Positions 31,891 through 33,377 of a stretch of 33,377 bases of DNA are shown one piece after another. This DNA is from Entrophospora sp. SA101 (taxonomy: Eukaryota > Glomeromycota > Glomeromycetes > Entrophosporales > Entrophosporaceae), in assembly GCA_958430865.1 (NCBI GenBank), contig CAUDNR010004209.1, forward strand, positions 28,853 to 62,229. Direction: 5' to 3'. Position 1 is the stretch's first letter. The number at the start of each line of letters is the position of its first letter. The translations under genes were made by a program, and so were the position numbers. A model generated the notes under the pieces. The model did not search any database and was not told the DNA's origin. It saw only the letters and a program-made list of their open reading frames with translations.

Positions 31891-33240
31891 ATTCATCATC
31901 ATTCAATACACTATTGGTCGAAATAATAATTCTAACCCTAGAATATCTAGAACCAAAAGAGTTGTGTAGGATTTCTGAAACCTGCAAGAAATTAAAAGCA
32001 ATAATTGATAGATTTTTGTGGAGAAGTCTTTTCTTGAGAGAAGGTTTCGAATTAGATTCTGAAGATAAAGTTTTATTAAATAATAAGATGATATTTTGTA
32101 AACATTACATCATGAGACACAATTGGAATAATCGTTGCTAACACCATAAATCTTTCAAATGCAACTATCACATTTCAACGGGTTTGGTAGTTGATATGGA
32201 CAGGATAATCGTTGCATTTGATAGTAATTGTATAAATATCTACAATATTACAATGTGCAAACTAACAAAAAAATTAGGACATAAAAATTTTGTCACATGC
32301 ATAGGATATTTTGAAAACATCTTGATATCAGGATCTTTGGACAAAAAATTTGTATATGGGACATATCAAAAGGAATATGCCCACACGAATTCGTTGGCCA
32401 CACAAAAGCTGTTAGTTGTCTTCAATTCATCACTCCGCATGTCAAAACTATAACAGAAAAATTCCATTCAAAAATAATCAATTTAGGTACTAAAGAACCA
32501 CACATTCCTTTGATTATCACTGGTTCAAGAGTAAAGACTAGTGCTGTAAATTATGATGGTGGCAGTAATTATATTTACAGCATATAAAAAGTGACTGCAA
32601 TTACCCTTGCAACCACTTTTGCAACCATACTTTTTCCTTTTTTGGATTACGACACTAGTCTTTATTCAAGAGACTCGATATTAAAAGTATGGTGTCTGCC
32701 TGACCTTGTGATTGATCCACCATATCATCCAAGTGTATCTTCTGTCAGTACTGATAATCCATATTATCTTCACACACTTCAAGGCCATAATAATGTCGTT
32801 TCTTGTTTAGCAGGTACAGGTAACATTTAAGTTAGTGGTAGTCATTATTGTAATGTGAGAGTTTGGAATGTCATGAGTGGTGAAAGTATTTGGTGTTTAC
32901 AAGGGCATGAAAGAGAGATTTGTGATGTTGTATTGGATGTTAAACGAAATAGATGTATGAGTGGAAGCAGGGATGATATTGTTAAGATTTGGAATATAAA
33001 AGATGGAACAAGCATATCAACACCAAGAGTATGTATATATACATTTTAATTTGTAATAACAATCATTTATGACAAATAAATATATATTATTATAAATTAC
33101 AAATTAGGATATTCTCCTTCACTTAGCTTTTCTAATGATTATCTTGTTTCAGTGGTAACTAAATCAAGTCTCCACATATTGAACCTTGATAATTATGCAT
33201 TTAGGAAAATATCAGCCAAAGTGATAACATGTTTTTGTTA
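31891..33240 (+). pseudogene. F-box/WD40 Cdc4-like pseudogene B
   Basis: After an acceptor (AAAATCCAG, 31882-31890) comes an F-box: LLVEIIILTLEYLEPKELCR, ISETCKKLKAIIDRFLWRSL, then LLNNKMIFCKHYIMRHNWNN. WD40 blades follow: CIWDISKGICPHEFVGHTKA, DSILKVWCLPDLVIDPPYHP, HNNVVSCLAGTGNI, NVRVWNVMSGESIWCLQGHE, RCMSGSRDDIVKIWNIKDGT, and after an intron (33030-33107) SFSNDYLVSVVTKSSLHILN. This layout matches Cdc4-type SCF substrate receptors. Breaks: TAA at 32139-32141, a frameshift near 32347, a 133-bp insertion at 32532-32664, TAA at 32828-32830. Homology ends at 33240, where a GC-rich palindromic repeat begins. An upstream exon ending near 31822 (SNHSSFHPTPS, then GTAAAC) may hold the N-terminal linker. 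Confidence 0.85.
32532..32664. mobile_element. 133-bp hAT-type MITE with 8-bp target duplication
   Basis: The insert begins TAAAGACTAGTGCTGTAA and ends TTACGACACTAGTCTTTA: 18-bp terminal inverted repeats matching at 16 positions. It is flanked by perfect direct repeats TTCAAGAG (32524-32531 and 32665-32672). Removing the insert and one TTCAAGAG restores a continuous WD40 strand reading ITGSRDSILKVW, as in pseudogene A (ITGSKDFTIKVW). Eight-base duplications and ends of the type YARNG are typical of hAT elements. No coding capacity. Confidence 0.92.
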
Positions 33241-33246
33241 GTGATG

Positions 33247-33345
33247 TTAGCCGGCTAAGAAATTTATCGGCTTAGCCGGCTTAGCCGGCTTACACGGCTC
33301 AGCCGGCTAAGAAATTTTTAAACGGCTTAGCCGGCTTGAGCCAAT
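33247..33345. repeat. GC-rich palindromic AGCCGG repeat
   Basis: Two related units (about 33249-33300 and 33301-33342) each start AGCCGGCTAAGAAATTT and continue with CGGCTTAGCCGGCTTA. The core TTAGCCGGCTAA is a perfect 12-bp palindrome, and the 11-mer CGGCTTAGCCG recurs. It is one of the most GC-rich blocks in the window and abuts the truncated end of WD40 pseudogene B. Confidence 0.85.
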
Positions 33346-33377
33346 CAAATTCCATTCTCAAAAATAATAAAAAATAT

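Noticed and set aside
3068..33240. Idea that TGA means Trp here (alternative code or organellar origin)
   Set aside because: The genes are nuclear (HSP90, SF3B1, SCF receptor), use spliceosomal introns, have many TGG codons for Trp, and also contain TAA and TAG stops and frameshifts. Ordinary decay explains it better.

Overview
The window looks like nuclear DNA of an AT-rich fungus, most likely an arbuscular mycorrhizal fungus of the Glomeromycotina (Rhizophagus-like). The evidence is the strong A+T bias, short introns of about 65-150 bp with GT..AG ends, three tandem BTB-BACK-TLDc genes (a family heavily expanded in those genomes), a NYN-domain protein of a style common there, and many decayed duplicates between long non-coding stretches. 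The species call is inference; no rRNA, tRNA or mitochondrial gene was recognised.

Layout. 1-3.0 kb: non-coding, with a small tandem duplication. 3.0-8.6 kb: three two-exon BTB-BACK-TLDc genes, one on the minus and two on the plus strand, plus two decayed first-exon relics. All three share one phase-2 intron at the same place in the protein. 9.2-10.4 kb: HSP90 pseudogene, followed by a 92-bp inverted-repeat element. 11-15.7 kb: mainly non-coding with several small duplications. 15.7-17.7 kb (minus): NYN-domain gene with three ~101-residue coiled-coil repeats, broken by single-base frame changes and a stop. It abuts, head to head, a three-exon histone-H3-like gene (17.7-18.1 kb). 19.0-20.0 kb: Cdc4-like WD40 pseudogene. 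20.8-21.5 kb: short BCD1/ZNHIT6-like zinc-finger gene. 22.0-22.2 kb: hAT transposase remnant. 24.0-24.5 kb: remnant of an Asn/Gln/His-rich protein. 24.8-25.5 kb: RNase III-fold mitochondrial ribosomal protein gene. 26.3-27.0 kb: coiled-coil gene. 28.0-29.4 kb: SF3B1 pseudogene. 31.9-33.2 kb: F-box/WD40 Cdc4-like pseudogene carrying a 133-bp hAT-type miniature element with perfect 8-bp target duplications.

Taken together, a few probably working genes (BTB-TLDc trio, mitoribosomal protein, coiled-coil protein, perhaps the BCD1-like and H3-like genes) sit among broken copies of conserved eukaryotic genes. Where introns can be recognised in the broken copies (SF3B1, WD40, NYN) they are retained, so those copies arose by DNA duplication and not by reverse transcription. 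The genes do not form an obvious pathway. The clearest new observations are the hAT-type miniature element inside the WD40 exon, the H3-like histone-fold gene without a visible tail, and the junction between it and the NYN repeat gene.
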